Made by a program: the position numbers and the translations under genes. DNA of 64,000 bases, taken from positions 434,001-498,000 of the forward strand of contig NZ_JAIVLR010000001.1 in the NCBI RefSeq assembly GCF_020524765.1, read 5' to 3'. This document shows, in pieces, positions 26,015-34,190 of the stretch (positions are counted from its first letter, which is position 1; every line of letters starts with the position of its first letter). The stretch is from Qipengyuania gaetbuli (GTDB lineage Bacteria; Pseudomonadota; Alphaproteobacteria; Sphingomonadales; Sphingomonadaceae). The notes below the pieces were generated by a model. It was not told the DNA's origin, made no database searches, and worked only from the letters and a program-made list of their open reading frames with translations.

Positions 26015-27256
26015 ATGGCGCGCAAGTTTCTCTACCTCATCGCCATCATCATCACGGTCGTCGTCGTCGGCGCGATCGGCCTTGCGATCTATGGCCGCGA
26101 GCTGACCGACATGGCCTTCGTCCCGCGCGGCGAGTTCGTTGAGCAGGAGGCCTTGGCTGCCAACGCCTATGAAGATCCGGCGATGTGGTATTCGCGTCCC
26201 GGCATCGGGACCGACGATCCGGCGCGCTACCAGCCAGCCGTGGCAGAGACGCCGCCCGATCCCGCCACCCGCACCCCTTCGCCCGAAGCGCCCGCCGCCG
26301 AGCAGAGCGTGGGTAGCCCCGACTATCTCGAGACGGTCGGTTCGCGCCGCGGCGATCCGGCGCGCGCCAGCGAGGTGCCCGGCTTCGCGGTCTTCTTCGT
26401 GCCGCCGACCAGCTACACCAAGGGCGCGCTGGGTGACTGGAACGCGCCGCTGGATGATCAGGAAACCGACACGCTGGCCCGCACATTCCTGCGCGGACTG
26501 GCCAGCCCTTTCAACCGGGCGGACGAAATCTGGGCGCCCAAGTACCGGCAGGCCTCGGTCGGCGCTTTCCTAAGCGACAAGCCCGATGCCGAAATGGCCA
26601 TCGACGCGGCCTATGCCGATGTGGCGCAGGCCTTCGATTACTTCCTCGAAAGCGTCGATGACGAGAAACCCATCGTCCTTGCCGGCCACAGCCAGGGTTC
26701 GGTGCATGTGCTGCGCCTGCTCCGCGAAAAGCTGGCCGGCACTCCGGCAGAAGCGCGCATCGCCGCCGTCTATGCTCCGGGTTGGCCCATCTCGGTCGAA
26801 CACGATCTGCCCGCCCTGCCGATTCCCGCCTGCGCGGCTCCGGGACAGGCAGGTTGCCTGATTTCCTTCGCCAGCTTCGCCGATGATGGCGATCCCGGCC
26901 AATTGTTGCAGCGCTACAGTGCTCTGCCCGGCCTCGATGGCGAGCCGCGCGGCCCCGAAGACCCGATCCTGTGCGTCAATCCGCTCACCGGCATGACTGG
27001 CGGCTCGGCCCCCGCAAGCGACAATCTCGGCACGCTGAAGCCCGACGCGACGATGGGCTCGGCAGAGCTGGTGCCGGGTGCGATCGGGGCCCGCTGCGAT
27101 GCCTCTGGCATCCTACGGATCGGGGACGCCCCCGATCTCGGCCCGGGTGTTCTGCCGGGCGGCAATTACCACGTGTACGATATCCCGCTGTTCTGGAAGA
27201 ACCTGCAGGAAGACGTGATCAGGCGGGTCAAGGCGTGGTCGACGGCCCGATCGTAA
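26015..27256 (+). CDS. DUF3089 alpha/beta hydrolase, membrane-anchored
   Basis: A 413-residue protein. Seen: an N-terminal membrane helix (FLYLIAIIITVVVVGAIGLAIYG), a Pro/Ala/Glu-rich linker to about residue 110, and an alpha/beta-hydrolase domain with FAVFFVPPTSYTKG, LAGHSQGSVHVLRLL (nucleophile Ser, about residue 224) and a C-terminal NYHVYDIPLFWKNL containing a possible catalytic His. This combination matches the DUF3089 family; its reaction is unknown. GGAGG lies about 12 bases before the ATG. Start and stop are closely spaced with neighbours, so it is probably co-transcribed with the permease and ruvX. Confidence 0.83.
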   Translation: MARKFLYLIAIIITVVVVGAIGLAIYGRELTDMAFVPRGEFVEQEALAANAYEDPAMWYSRPGIGTDDPARYQPAVAETPPDPATRTPSPEAPAAEQSVGSPDYLETVGSRRGDPARASEVPGFAVFFVPPTSYTKGALGDWNAPLDDQETDTLARTFLRGLASPFNRADEIWAPKYRQASVGAFLSDKPDAEMAIDAAYADVAQAFDYFLESVDDEKPIVLAGHSQGSVHVLRLLREKLAGTPAEARIAAVYAPGWPISVEHDLPALPIPACAAPGQAGCLISFASFADDGDPGQLLQRYSALPGLDGEPRGPEDPILCVNPLTGMTGGSAPASDNLGTLKPDATMGSAELVPGAIGARCDASGILRIGDAPDLGPGVLPGGNYHVYDIPLFWKNLQEDVIRRVKAWSTARS

Positions 27257-27720
27257 CCGACAACCGGCTCGATTTCGGCGATGCGCTGGCCGATGGCGGC
27301 GCGCTGCTGGGGCTCGATGTGGGCACCAAGACGGTGGGCGTCGCCACCTGCGATGCCGGCTGGCGCTACGCAACGGCCGGCAAGACGCTCCAGCGGGGCA
27401 AGTTCACGCAGGACAGCGGCAAGCTGCGCGAACTGGTGCGCGAACGCTCGATCAAGGGCGTCGTCATCGGCCTGCCGCGCAACATGGACGGCAGCGAGGG
27501 CCCGCGTGCGCAGGCCAGCCGCGCCTATGCCCGAAATATCGCAGCAGCGCTGGACTTGCCCGTGCTGCTGTGGGACGAACGCTGGTCGACCGCGAGTGCG
27601 GAGGCAGCGATGATCGGCCAGGACATGAGCCGGTCCAAGCGGGCCGAACGCATCGATGCCCATGCGGCAGCGGTCATCCTGCAGGGCGCCATAGACGCGC
27701 TCGCAGGGGGAGGTTTTTGA
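27235..27720 (+). CDS. ruvX: Holliday junction resolvase-like RuvX (YqgF)
   Basis: A 161-residue RNase H-fold nuclease; family members process the 5' end of pre-16S rRNA and were first proposed as Holliday junction resolvases. Seen: LLGLDVGTKTVGVATCD with the first catalytic Asp, GVVIGLPRNMDGSEGPRA, LWDERWSTASAE with a catalytic Glu, and IDAHAAAVILQGAID with the last Asp. The start is a GTG at 27235 overlapping the end of the DUF3089 gene by 22 bases; it is somewhat uncertain because no ATG exists before the conserved core. Confidence 0.92.
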   Translation: MVDGPIVTDNRLDFGDALADGGALLGLDVGTKTVGVATCDAGWRYATAGKTLQRGKFTQDSGKLRELVRERSIKGVVIGLPRNMDGSEGPRAQASRAYARNIAAALDLPVLLWDERWSTASAEAAMIGQDMSRSKRAERIDAHAAAVILQGAIDALAGGGF

Positions 27721-27738
27721 AAGGGGGAAGGGTCGCAA

Positions 27739-27879
27739 ATGCTGGGATTGTTCGACGTGTTCGACGTCTACGTCGGCGAGGGGGGAATTCGCCGCACCAG
27801 AATACAAAGGGCAGCGAGGCTGATCGGCCTCGCCTTCATCGCCTTCCTGTTCATCGTCACATTGCTGGTGCTCTGGTAG
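27739..27879 (+). CDS. 46-residue single-helix membrane peptide
   Basis: A short gene too small for routine ORF limits. It encodes a polar N-terminal third (MLGLFDVFDVYVGEGGIRR), a basic middle, and one strong hydrophobic helix (LIGLAFIAFLFIVTLLVLW) at the C-terminus. A purine-rich ribosome site (GGGGGAAGGG) ends 5 bases before the ATG, and the gene begins 18 bases after ruvX. Its 3' end overlaps the convergent cupin-like gene by 23 bases. The good ribosome site and clear amphipathic-to-hydrophobic design support it; no function is known. Confidence 0.62.
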   Translation: MLGLFDVFDVYVGEGGIRRTRIQRAARLIGLAFIAFLFIVTLLVLW

Positions 27880-28771
27880 CTTCTTCGAGAGCCGCACGCC
27901 TGCGCGCGGCCTCTTTCGCCACCATAGCGCTGCCCGCGCCTTCCGCTTCGCGCCACAGCGCGTCGCGTCCGGCCACGCCCAGCAGTCCCGCGCGCGCTTC
28001 GTAGCTGGCAAGCCGCATCCGGTCGCTCGGATGCGCGCGGCCGGTCCAATCGGCAAAGTCGAGCGCGTCCTCTCCACCCAGCCCCACCGCGCAGCGCATG
28101 AAGCATTCGGTCGAGGTCGGATTGAGGATGCCCGTGACCGCATTGCTGTCGAGGTCGAAGCCGTATTGATCATACCACCCCTGCGCAGGGTCGATATGCA
28201 TGACGTTGAGCGAGACCGAGAGGCTCTCGGGCGGCAATTGCGCGTGGACGTCGAGGTGGGCGCGATACAGCATCAGCTTGCCCGTCTCCAGCGCGGACCG
28301 TTCGACGAACCGCAGCCCCGCATTCTCGCCGCAATATCCCGCCACGGCCTCGTAGTCGTACTCGTAGTAATCGCTAAGATAGCCCGGCCCGAAATAGCCG
28401 GCGGTAAGGAAGCTGAAATTGTGGTCGTGCGGGATGCCGTAGACGAAAGTCTTCGCTCCGCTCGCCCGGAAGCACGCCTCGTCCTCGCTGGGCCAGATAT
28501 TCGCGCGCAGGAAATGGCCGCCGCGATTGGGCGACAGGACAATCGACTGCGGACCATAGCCGCTGTCGCCTCCTCCCTCGCGGTGACGATTCCTGAGCTG
28601 GGCAATCAGCAGGTCGCCGAGGAAATCTCTGTCGTTGGCGAGCCTCTTCAAGGCGCTGGCGGCGTTGGCGAGACTGTCCTCGTCGCCGGGCTCGAAGTCG
28701 CGGCCCAGCTGGTCGAGGCAGGCCTCAAGGCCATGAGACATCGTGTCTTCGTTTACGATCAAGCGGGGCAT
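27857..28771 (-). CDS. cupin-like protein, function unknown (gene C of a three-gene cluster)
   Basis: A 304-residue protein that I do not recognise as a named family. Seen: an N-terminal helical part (about residues 1-90), then a beta-rich region with VYGIPHDHNFSFLTAGYFGPG, which looks like cupin motif 1 with an HxH metal pair, followed by a second strand-rich segment RAHLDVHAQLPPESLSVSLNV and a C-terminal helical tail rich in Ala, Arg and Glu. A mononuclear metal site and oxygenase or isomerase chemistry are plausible but unproven. Its start lies 13 bases inside the preceding gene, so the two are co-translated. The cluster order is small peptide, helical-repeat protein, this gene. Confidence 0.8.
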   Translation of the reverse strand: MPRLIVNEDTMSHGLEACLDQLGRDFEPGDEDSLANAASALKRLANDRDFLGDLLIAQLRNRHREGGGDSGYGPQSIVLSPNRGGHFLRANIWPSEDEACFRASGAKTFVYGIPHDHNFSFLTAGYFGPGYLSDYYEYDYEAVAGYCGENAGLRFVERSALETGKLMLYRAHLDVHAQLPPESLSVSLNVMHIDPAQGWYDQYGFDLDSNAVTGILNPTSTECFMRCAVGLGGEDALDFADWTGRAHPSDRMRLASYEARAGLLGVAGRDALWREAEGAGSAMVAKEAARRRAALEEATRAPAM

Positions 28772-29724
28772 GGCAGATCCTCGACATGCGCAAGGGAGGG
28801 ATAGGTTTCGACAAGCTGGGCGCGCAGCGCGCCTGCCGGAGCCGAGAGCGGATCGGCAGGATCGCGGGCAAGCGCGCCGAGGGTCGAGAAGCCGGCTGCG
28901 GTATCGAGCGCAAGGCATTCGCGCAGCGCCTGCCAGCGGATATGCTCGCTTCCTTCACGGGTCATCGCAGCCATGACCGCAGCAGCATCGCTGCGCCCCA
29001 TCCGGCCCAGCAGGGCGAGCATCATTTCGTGGCGGCTTTCGCTACGCGAACCGCTGGCGCGATGGACGAGGCGGCCATCGTCGAGCGCGTATTCGCGCGC
29101 CTCGCACGGCACCGCATCGCTCCGGGCAAGGCGAAGGACGACCAGCCAACCGTGCACCCTGCGAACCGATTTCGTCCGGGCGGGACCGGCGAATTGCAGC
29201 ACGTCGCCGGCGGCAATGCACCGCGCGCTGCAATCGATCGCCGCTTTCCCGTCCCGCTCCTCCAGCAGTTCGAGCAAGAGGACGTCGGCTGCCCCGGCCA
29301 GTATCGCCTCATGCCGCTCCCCGCCCGCAAAGCAGGCCGATGCGGGTGGCTCGGCGCCGGTGTCGGCGTAGGCCAGCAAGGTCAGCGTGGCGCTCCCCGA
29401 TTGGGCAAGCTGCAGCACGCTCATCCCGTCGGAGTGCTGGTGCCGCAAGGGAACCTGGCCGAGCGGATGCTCGCGAAGCGCTGCCAGCAGGTCGTCGACC
29501 AGCGAGCCAAGAAACTCGGTCGCATCGGCACACCCATCGAACAGCGCGCCCAGCGCCGGGCAATCGTCCAGGGCAGCGCCATCGCCATATCGCGCGAGCT
29601 CCCCGAGCACCTCGGCCGCAGTGCCGTGGCGCCAGCTATCGCGCGCTGCCTCCAGCGCTTCCTGCGCCTTGCGCTGCGAGGCGGTGTCACCTCGCAGCGC
29701 GCGCAATTCCGGACTGATCCGCAT
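28759..29724 (-). CDS. protein with HxH cupin-like segment and helical-repeat tail (gene B)
   Basis: A 321-residue protein. Residues about 1-90 are helical; 90-200 are strand-rich with VPLRHQHSDGMSVLQLA (a possible HxH metal site) and alternating hydrophobic strands; 210-321 are helical with HEAT-like units (HEMMLALLGRMGRSDAAAVM and the following IRWQALRECLALDTAAGF). Both its layout and its HxH segment echo the next gene, so B and C may be distant paralogues or partners. It begins 15 bases after the 53-residue gene and overlaps gene C by 13 bases. Function unknown. Confidence 0.8.
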   Translation of the reverse strand: MRISPELRALRGDTASQRKAQEALEAARDSWRHGTAAEVLGELARYGDGAALDDCPALGALFDGCADATEFLGSLVDDLLAALREHPLGQVPLRHQHSDGMSVLQLAQSGSATLTLLAYADTGAEPPASACFAGGERHEAILAGAADVLLLELLEERDGKAAIDCSARCIAAGDVLQFAGPARTKSVRRVHGWLVVLRLARSDAVPCEAREYALDDGRLVHRASGSRSESRHEMMLALLGRMGRSDAAAVMAAMTREGSEHIRWQALRECLALDTAAGFSTLGALARDPADPLSAPAGALRAQLVETYPSLAHVEDLPCPA

Positions 29725-29739
29725 TGCGTTGTCCCGGCC

Positions 29740-29901
29740 CTAGACCAGCGCTTCCGGCGGGACGAGTTCGTAGAGATAGACCATGATGACGACGATCCGG
29801 TCGTCCACGCTCGGTCCGCTGCCTGCCGACAGGCTGCCGAACAGGCCGGTTGCTGTCTCGAGGCCAGGCAGGCTGGCGATGTCGATCTTGGGTAGTTCCA
29901 T
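29740..29901 (-). CDS. 53-residue peptide leading the three-gene cluster (gene A)
   Basis: A short protein: MELPKIDIASLPGLETATG at the N-terminus, a Gly/Ser-rich middle (GSLSAGSGPS), and a hydrophobic C-terminal part (DRIVVIMVYLYELVPPEALV). It has no Cys or His and no signal peptide, and its C-terminal half could be one buried helix or strand. AAGGGG lies about 7 bases before the ATG. It is the first gene of the cluster and 15 bases before gene B. It could be a precursor peptide modified by B and C, a small partner subunit, or a regulator; the sequence does not decide. Confidence 0.7.
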   Translation of the reverse strand: MELPKIDIASLPGLETATGLFGSLSAGSGPSVDDRIVVIMVYLYELVPPEALV

Positions 29902-30039
29902 TGTTGTGACCCCTTGCGCGCGGGCCGGCAGAATTGCCCTTCCCTCCATTCGCGCCCCCCACGGCTGGAGGTGCGGAGGCAAAGGATCGAATTAAAAGAT
30001 TGTAATGGGCGGGAACCGGTGGCTATCGCGCGCCCCACC

Positions 30040-30501
30040 ATGAGCGACACGCCGCGTTTCGATCCCAAGGCTGCAACGCCTTTCCTGACCAGCCGGGGCC
30101 ATTCCGGATGGCTGGGCCTGAAGTATTCCTCCCATGGTGAAGACTGGGTGGAACTGGAGCTCCCGTGGCGTACGGACCTTTTGGGCGAGGAAGGGCAGCA
30201 CGTGCTGGCTTCCGGCCCGATCCTCAGCCTGATGGACATGGCCAGCGGGCTCGCGATCTGGAAGGCGATGGACCGGTTCGAGCCAATCGCCACGCTGGAC
30301 CTACGGGTCGATTACGTGCGTCCGGCGCGCGAAGGCGCGGCGGTTTTCGGGCGGTCCCAATGCTACCGCGTAACCCGCAGCGCCGCTTTCGTGCGCGGGC
30401 TTGCCCATGACGGGGATGCGGACGATCCGGTGGCGCACATCCAGGCGGTTTTCATGAAGATCGGCGGCAAGGACACGCGGGGGGTCCCCAATGGCCAATG
30501 A
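30040..30501 (+). CDS. PaaI-family hotdog thioesterase (first of a pair)
   Basis: A 153-residue hotdog-fold protein. Seen: GEEGQHVLASGPILSLMDMASGLAIW, the hotdog central helix region with Asp, followed by ATLDLRVDYVRPAREG, which is the strand and turn typical of PaaI/4HBT acyl-CoA thioesterases. The substrate is unknown, probably an acyl- or aryl-CoA. Start chosen at MSDTPR; the longer frame has no family character. It overlaps the next hotdog gene by 11 bases, so the two are likely to form a heteromer or to have arisen by duplication. Confidence 0.83.
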   Translation: MSDTPRFDPKAATPFLTSRGHSGWLGLKYSSHGEDWVELELPWRTDLLGEEGQHVLASGPILSLMDMASGLAIWKAMDRFEPIATLDLRVDYVRPAREGAAVFGRSQCYRVTRSAAFVRGLAHDGDADDPVAHIQAVFMKIGGKDTRGVPNGQ

Positions 30502-30907
30502 GCCCGGCGATCTCGGCGTGCTGACGCCCTATGCCCGCTCGCTCGGCATCGAGCTGGCGCATTGGGACGACGGTATGCCCGTGATGCGCGTCGCCTTCGA
30601 CGAAGCGGTCGAAGGCCGACCCGAGCATTATCATGGCGGGGCCACCGGGGGCCTGCTGGAAACGGCAGGCTATGCCGCGCTACGCGCCGAACTCGCTCGC
30701 AGCGGGCGCGAGGCCATGCTCAAGCCGATCAACATCACGGTGCAGTACCTGTCCGCAGGCAAGAGCCGCGAGAGCTTTGCGCGTGGCCGCATCACCAAGC
30801 TCGGGCGCCGCAGCGCGAATATCACTGTGGAAGCCTGGCAGGACGACCCCGCCCGGCCCATCGCCACGGCAGTCATGAACGTGCTGATGGCGGATAGCGA
30901 AGGCTAG
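30491..30907 (+). CDS. PaaI-family hotdog thioesterase (second of a pair)
   Basis: A 138-residue hotdog protein. Seen: YHGGATGGLLETAGYAAL, with the HGG turn and Glu of the PaaI active-site helix, and KPINITVQYLSAGKSRE, the adjacent strand. It retains the HGG loop that its partner lacks, so it may carry the active site. It overlaps its partner by 11 bases upstream and the convergent penicillin-binding protein gene by four bases downstream. Confidence 0.83.
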   Translation: MANEPGDLGVLTPYARSLGIELAHWDDGMPVMRVAFDEAVEGRPEHYHGGATGGLLETAGYAALRAELARSGREAMLKPINITVQYLSAGKSRESFARGRITKLGRRSANITVEAWQDDPARPIATAVMNVLMADSEG

Positions 30908-33093
30908 TTCGCCGGTTCAAGCTGGCCCTGGCGCTCCAGTTCGCGCCGGACCGCTTCGTTGCGCTGTTCCTCTGCCCTGCGCCGCGCTTCCTCAATCGCC
31001 TCTTCGGAGATCGCGACACCTTCCTCGCCAAGCCGGATATCGACGGGGACGCCATCGATCTCGGTCGAGAACACGGCCTCGCCATCGCGGATGCGCAGGC
31101 GCGAATTGCCGTCGCCCAGCGGAATATCGTCGAGATTTGGCACGTCGAGCGGCTCGACCGGGCCACCGGGATCTTCGCTGGCACGGGGTCCCGGCCTGTC
31201 GCCGCCCGCACCCGAGCCTAGCGCCTGCGTCATGAAATCGCGCCAGATGCGCGCGGGCAGGCCGCCGCCCGAAATGCCGTTGAGCGGCGAATTGTCATCA
31301 TTGCCGATCCACACGCCGACTACCAGGTCGCCCGCATAGCCCACGAACAGGGCATCGCGGTTGTCCTGCGTGGTGCCGGTCTTGCCGAAATTCGCGACCG
31401 ACAGCATCGCCGCAGAGCCGGTACCGCGATTGATCGCCGCGCGCAGCAGCCGCTGCATGTCCTCGTGCACCCTGCTCGGCAAGGTGGACGGGCCATCGAC
31501 CAGCCATTCGAACCAGCTCTGCTCCGGCGCGGCGAATGCGCGCGGCTCGACCGGATAGGCATTGGCGGCGACGCCCGCATAGGCAGCGGTGAGTTCGAGC
31601 AGGGTCATGGTCGAGGTGCCCAGCGCCATGCTGGGATCGCCCTCTGTCAGCGGCGCGGTGATGCCGAAATCGCGCGCTGTCTCGATGACCTTGTCGCTGC
31701 CGACCTCGCCCAGCAAGCGGACAGCTGCGACGTTGCTCGACTGGGCAAAGGCATCTTCCAGCGTCAGGCTTTCCGAATAGCGACCGCGCGAATTCTTGGG
31801 GCGATAACTGCCTTGCGTAATCTCGGTATTGTCGATCCGGTCGCCCGGTTCCCACCCGTCGCGCAGGGCGGCGAGATAGACGAACAGCTTGAACGTCGAC
31901 CCTGGCTGGCGCTTGGCCTGCGTCGCGCGGTTGAACGGCGATTTCTCGTAATCCTTGCCGCCGATCATCGCCACGACCTCGCCATTGGGACGCATCGCGA
32001 CGAGCGCCACCTGCGCCCCGCCTAGCGGAGCGCGCGAGGTCACGCGGCGGGCGATGTTCTGGAGGCGGCTGTCGAGCGTGGTCGTCAGCGTCTGGCGGGA
32101 ATAGCCGGTTTCCGACAGCTTGCGCGCCTCGGGCAGCGCCCAGTCGGCGAAATAGGTCCCGGTGGGAAGGTCGCTCTTCATACGGACGTCGAGCGCGGGC
32201 GGCCGCATGGCGCGCGCCTCGCCCTCGGTGATGTAGCCCGCGGCGACCATCGACTGGACGACCAGCCCCATGCGCTTGGCTGCGCGGTCGTAGTGCTTGG
32301 TCGGGGCATAGGCGCTGGGGGCCTGCAGCAGGCCGGCGAGCATGGCTGCCTGGTTGGGCCGCAGATTCTCCGGCTGGCGATAGAAGTAGTGCAGGCTTGC
32401 CGCCCGCAAGCCATACACATTGTCGCCGAAATAGGCGTTCGAGAGGTAGCGTTCGAGAATCTCGTCCTTGGTCAGCCAGGCCTCCAGCCAGAAGGCGATC
32501 ATCGCCTCGCGCGCCTTGCGGGTCAGCGTGCGTTCGGGAGTAAGGAAGGTGAACTTGGCGAGCTGCTGGGTGATCGTGCTGCCGCCGCCGGTGCCGGTAA
32601 AGGCAGCGCGGGCGATGCCGCGCGGGTCGATGCCCCAGTGATCGAAGAAGCGCCGGTCCTCGATCGCGAGGAAGGCCTCGACCACGTGCGGCGGCAATTG
32701 CGAGACATCGACCGGCTCGTCCGTGATCGCGCCATTGCGGGCAATCGGCGTTCCATCGGCGGCCAGAAGCGTGATTTGCGGCGGCGCAATTGGTTCAAGC
32801 GATTTCGACAGCGGCGCCGTGATGGCAAGCCAGCCGACCAGCAGGATGAACAGCCCGATCAGGCCGGCGACTATCCGGACGGCCCACCAGCGTTTCCGGC
32901 GGTCGCGCCAGTAATCGCGCTGCCAAGGGCGCAGCCGTTCCTTTTCCTTGCGGGCGACCGCGCTGTCGAGATCGTCCCAGCGCGCTTCCCAGGCATCGTC
33001 GTCGAAACCGTCGTGAAGCGAATAGAAACCGCGGTGCCCCTGCACCTCGGGTTCTGCCCGTCGCCTGCGAAAGATGGAATCGAGAACGCCCAT
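30904..33093 (-). CDS. class A penicillin-binding protein (bifunctional transglycosylase/transpeptidase)
   Basis: A 729-residue enzyme that polymerises lipid II and cross-links peptidoglycan in the periplasm. Seen: a cytoplasmic basic N-terminus, one membrane helix (VAGLIGLFILLVGWLAI, about residues 75-91), a transglycosylase domain with IEDRRFFDHWGID and GGSTITQQLAK, and a transpeptidase domain with the SxxK motif in QPGSTFKLF, the SxN motif (SSN) and FGKTGTTQDNRDA. A Pro/Asp and Glu/Arg-rich C-terminal extension of about 110 residues follows. PBP1A/1C-like; I do not assign a more exact class. Both overlapping 3' ends are convergent. Confidence 0.93.
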   Translation of the reverse strand: MGVLDSIFRRRRAEPEVQGHRGFYSLHDGFDDDAWEARWDDLDSAVARKEKERLRPWQRDYWRDRRKRWWAVRIVAGLIGLFILLVGWLAITAPLSKSLEPIAPPQITLLAADGTPIARNGAITDEPVDVSQLPPHVVEAFLAIEDRRFFDHWGIDPRGIARAAFTGTGGGSTITQQLAKFTFLTPERTLTRKAREAMIAFWLEAWLTKDEILERYLSNAYFGDNVYGLRAASLHYFYRQPENLRPNQAAMLAGLLQAPSAYAPTKHYDRAAKRMGLVVQSMVAAGYITEGEARAMRPPALDVRMKSDLPTGTYFADWALPEARKLSETGYSRQTLTTTLDSRLQNIARRVTSRAPLGGAQVALVAMRPNGEVVAMIGGKDYEKSPFNRATQAKRQPGSTFKLFVYLAALRDGWEPGDRIDNTEITQGSYRPKNSRGRYSESLTLEDAFAQSSNVAAVRLLGEVGSDKVIETARDFGITAPLTEGDPSMALGTSTMTLLELTAAYAGVAANAYPVEPRAFAAPEQSWFEWLVDGPSTLPSRVHEDMQRLLRAAINRGTGSAAMLSVANFGKTGTTQDNRDALFVGYAGDLVVGVWIGNDDNSPLNGISGGGLPARIWRDFMTQALGSGAGGDRPGPRASEDPGGPVEPLDVPNLDDIPLGDGNSRLRIRDGEAVFSTEIDGVPVDIRLGEEGVAISEEAIEEARRRAEEQRNEAVRRELERQGQLEPAN

Positions 33094-33142
33094 TGCCTAC
33101 TGTGTTATCAGGTCAACACAGCTATTCATAGTGGCTTGAAGA

Positions 33143-34135
33143 TTAACTCTTCCCGACCACGCTTTCGGGCAGGTCTTCGCCGAACACGCGCTGGTAGTAT
33201 TCGGCCACCAGCATGCGCTCTTCCTCGTCGCATTTGTTGAGGAAGGAAAGGCGGAAGGCAAAACCCACATCCTTGAAGATGGCGTAGTTCTGCGCCCAGG
33301 TGATCACCGTGCGCGGGCTCATCACGGTCGAGATATCGCCGTTGATGAAGCCCTGCCGCGACAGGTCGGCGACCTTGATCATGTCGGCGAGGATCTTGGG
33401 ATCGATGTCGGGGTTCTTCGCCTCGACGATCTTCTGCTCGGTCTCGGCGGGCAGGTAGTTGAGGCCGACCACGATGTTCCAGCGGTCCATCTGTCCCTGG
33501 TTGATCGCCTGCGTGCCGTGGTAAAGCCCGCTCGTATCGCCGAGGCCGACCGTGTTGGCAGTGGCGAAGAGGCGGAAGTTCGGGTCAGGGCGGATCACGC
33601 GGTTCTGGTCGAGCAGGGTCAGCTTGCCCTGCTGTTCGAGGACGCGCTGGATCACGAACATCACGTCCGGACGGCCTGCGTCATATTCGTCGAACACCAG
33701 CGCGACCGGGTGCTGCAGCGCCCAGGGCAGCAGGCCTTCGCGGAATTCGGTCACCTGCAAGCCGTCGCGCAGCACGATGGCATCGCGGCCGACGAGGTCG
33801 ATACGGCTGATATGCGCATCGAGGTTGATGCGGATGCACGGCCAGTTGAGACGCGCGGCGACCTGTTCGATGTGGGTCGACTTGCCGGTGCCGTGATAGC
33901 CCTGCACCATCACGCGGCGGTCGTGCGCGAAGCCGGCGAGGATGGCGAGCGTGGTGTCCGGATCGAACACGTAGCTTTCGTCGAGATCGGGCGTGCGTTC
34001 GTCCGGCTTTGAAAAGGCGGGGACTTTCCAGTCGATGTCGATGCCGAACGTCTCGCGGACGTCGACTTCGGTATCGGGTGCGGGAAGGACGGTCCTGGCG
34101 GCCGCGTCGAAGGTCTTGTCGGTCATCTCGTTCAT
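33143..34135 (-). CDS. cobS: cobaltochelatase CobS-like AAA+ ATPase
   Basis: A 330-residue MoxR-type AAA+ ATPase. Seen: Walker A in [15 protein letters not shown] (about residue 77), Walker B in [11 protein letters not shown], an arginine-rich sensor region, and the N-terminal segment [18 protein letters not shown], which is typical of CobS. CobS normally works with CobT and CobN to insert cobalt into hydrogenobyrinic acid a,c-diamide in aerobic cobalamin synthesis. The usual next gene, cobT, is absent: a penicillin-binding protein gene follows. Starts at 34135 and 34126 are both plausible. Confidence 0.88.
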   Translation of the reverse strand: MNEMTDKTFDAAARTVLPAPDTEVDVRETFGIDIDWKVPAFSKPDERTPDLDESYVFDPDTTLAILAGFAHDRRVMVQGYHGTGKSTHIEQVAARLNWPCIRINLDAHISRIDLVGRDAIVLRDGLQVTEFREGLLPWALQHPVALVFDEYDAGRPDVMFVIQRVLEQQGKLTLLDQNRVIRPDPNFRLFATANTVGLGDTSGLYHGTQAINQGQMDRWNIVVGLNYLPAETEQKIVEAKNPDIDPKILADMIKVADLSRQGFINGDISTVMSPRTVITWAQNYAIFKDVGFAFRLSFLNKCDEEERMLVAEYYQRVFGEDLPESVVGKS

Positions 34136-34190
34136 CGCATGGGCGAGGTAGGGATTTATCTCGGCCGAGCCAAGCCTATATTGGGTCGCG

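Noticed and set aside
24016-26025. A 669-residue open frame on the minus strand
   Set aside because: Shadow of lepB and the permease; it lacks any coherent domain.
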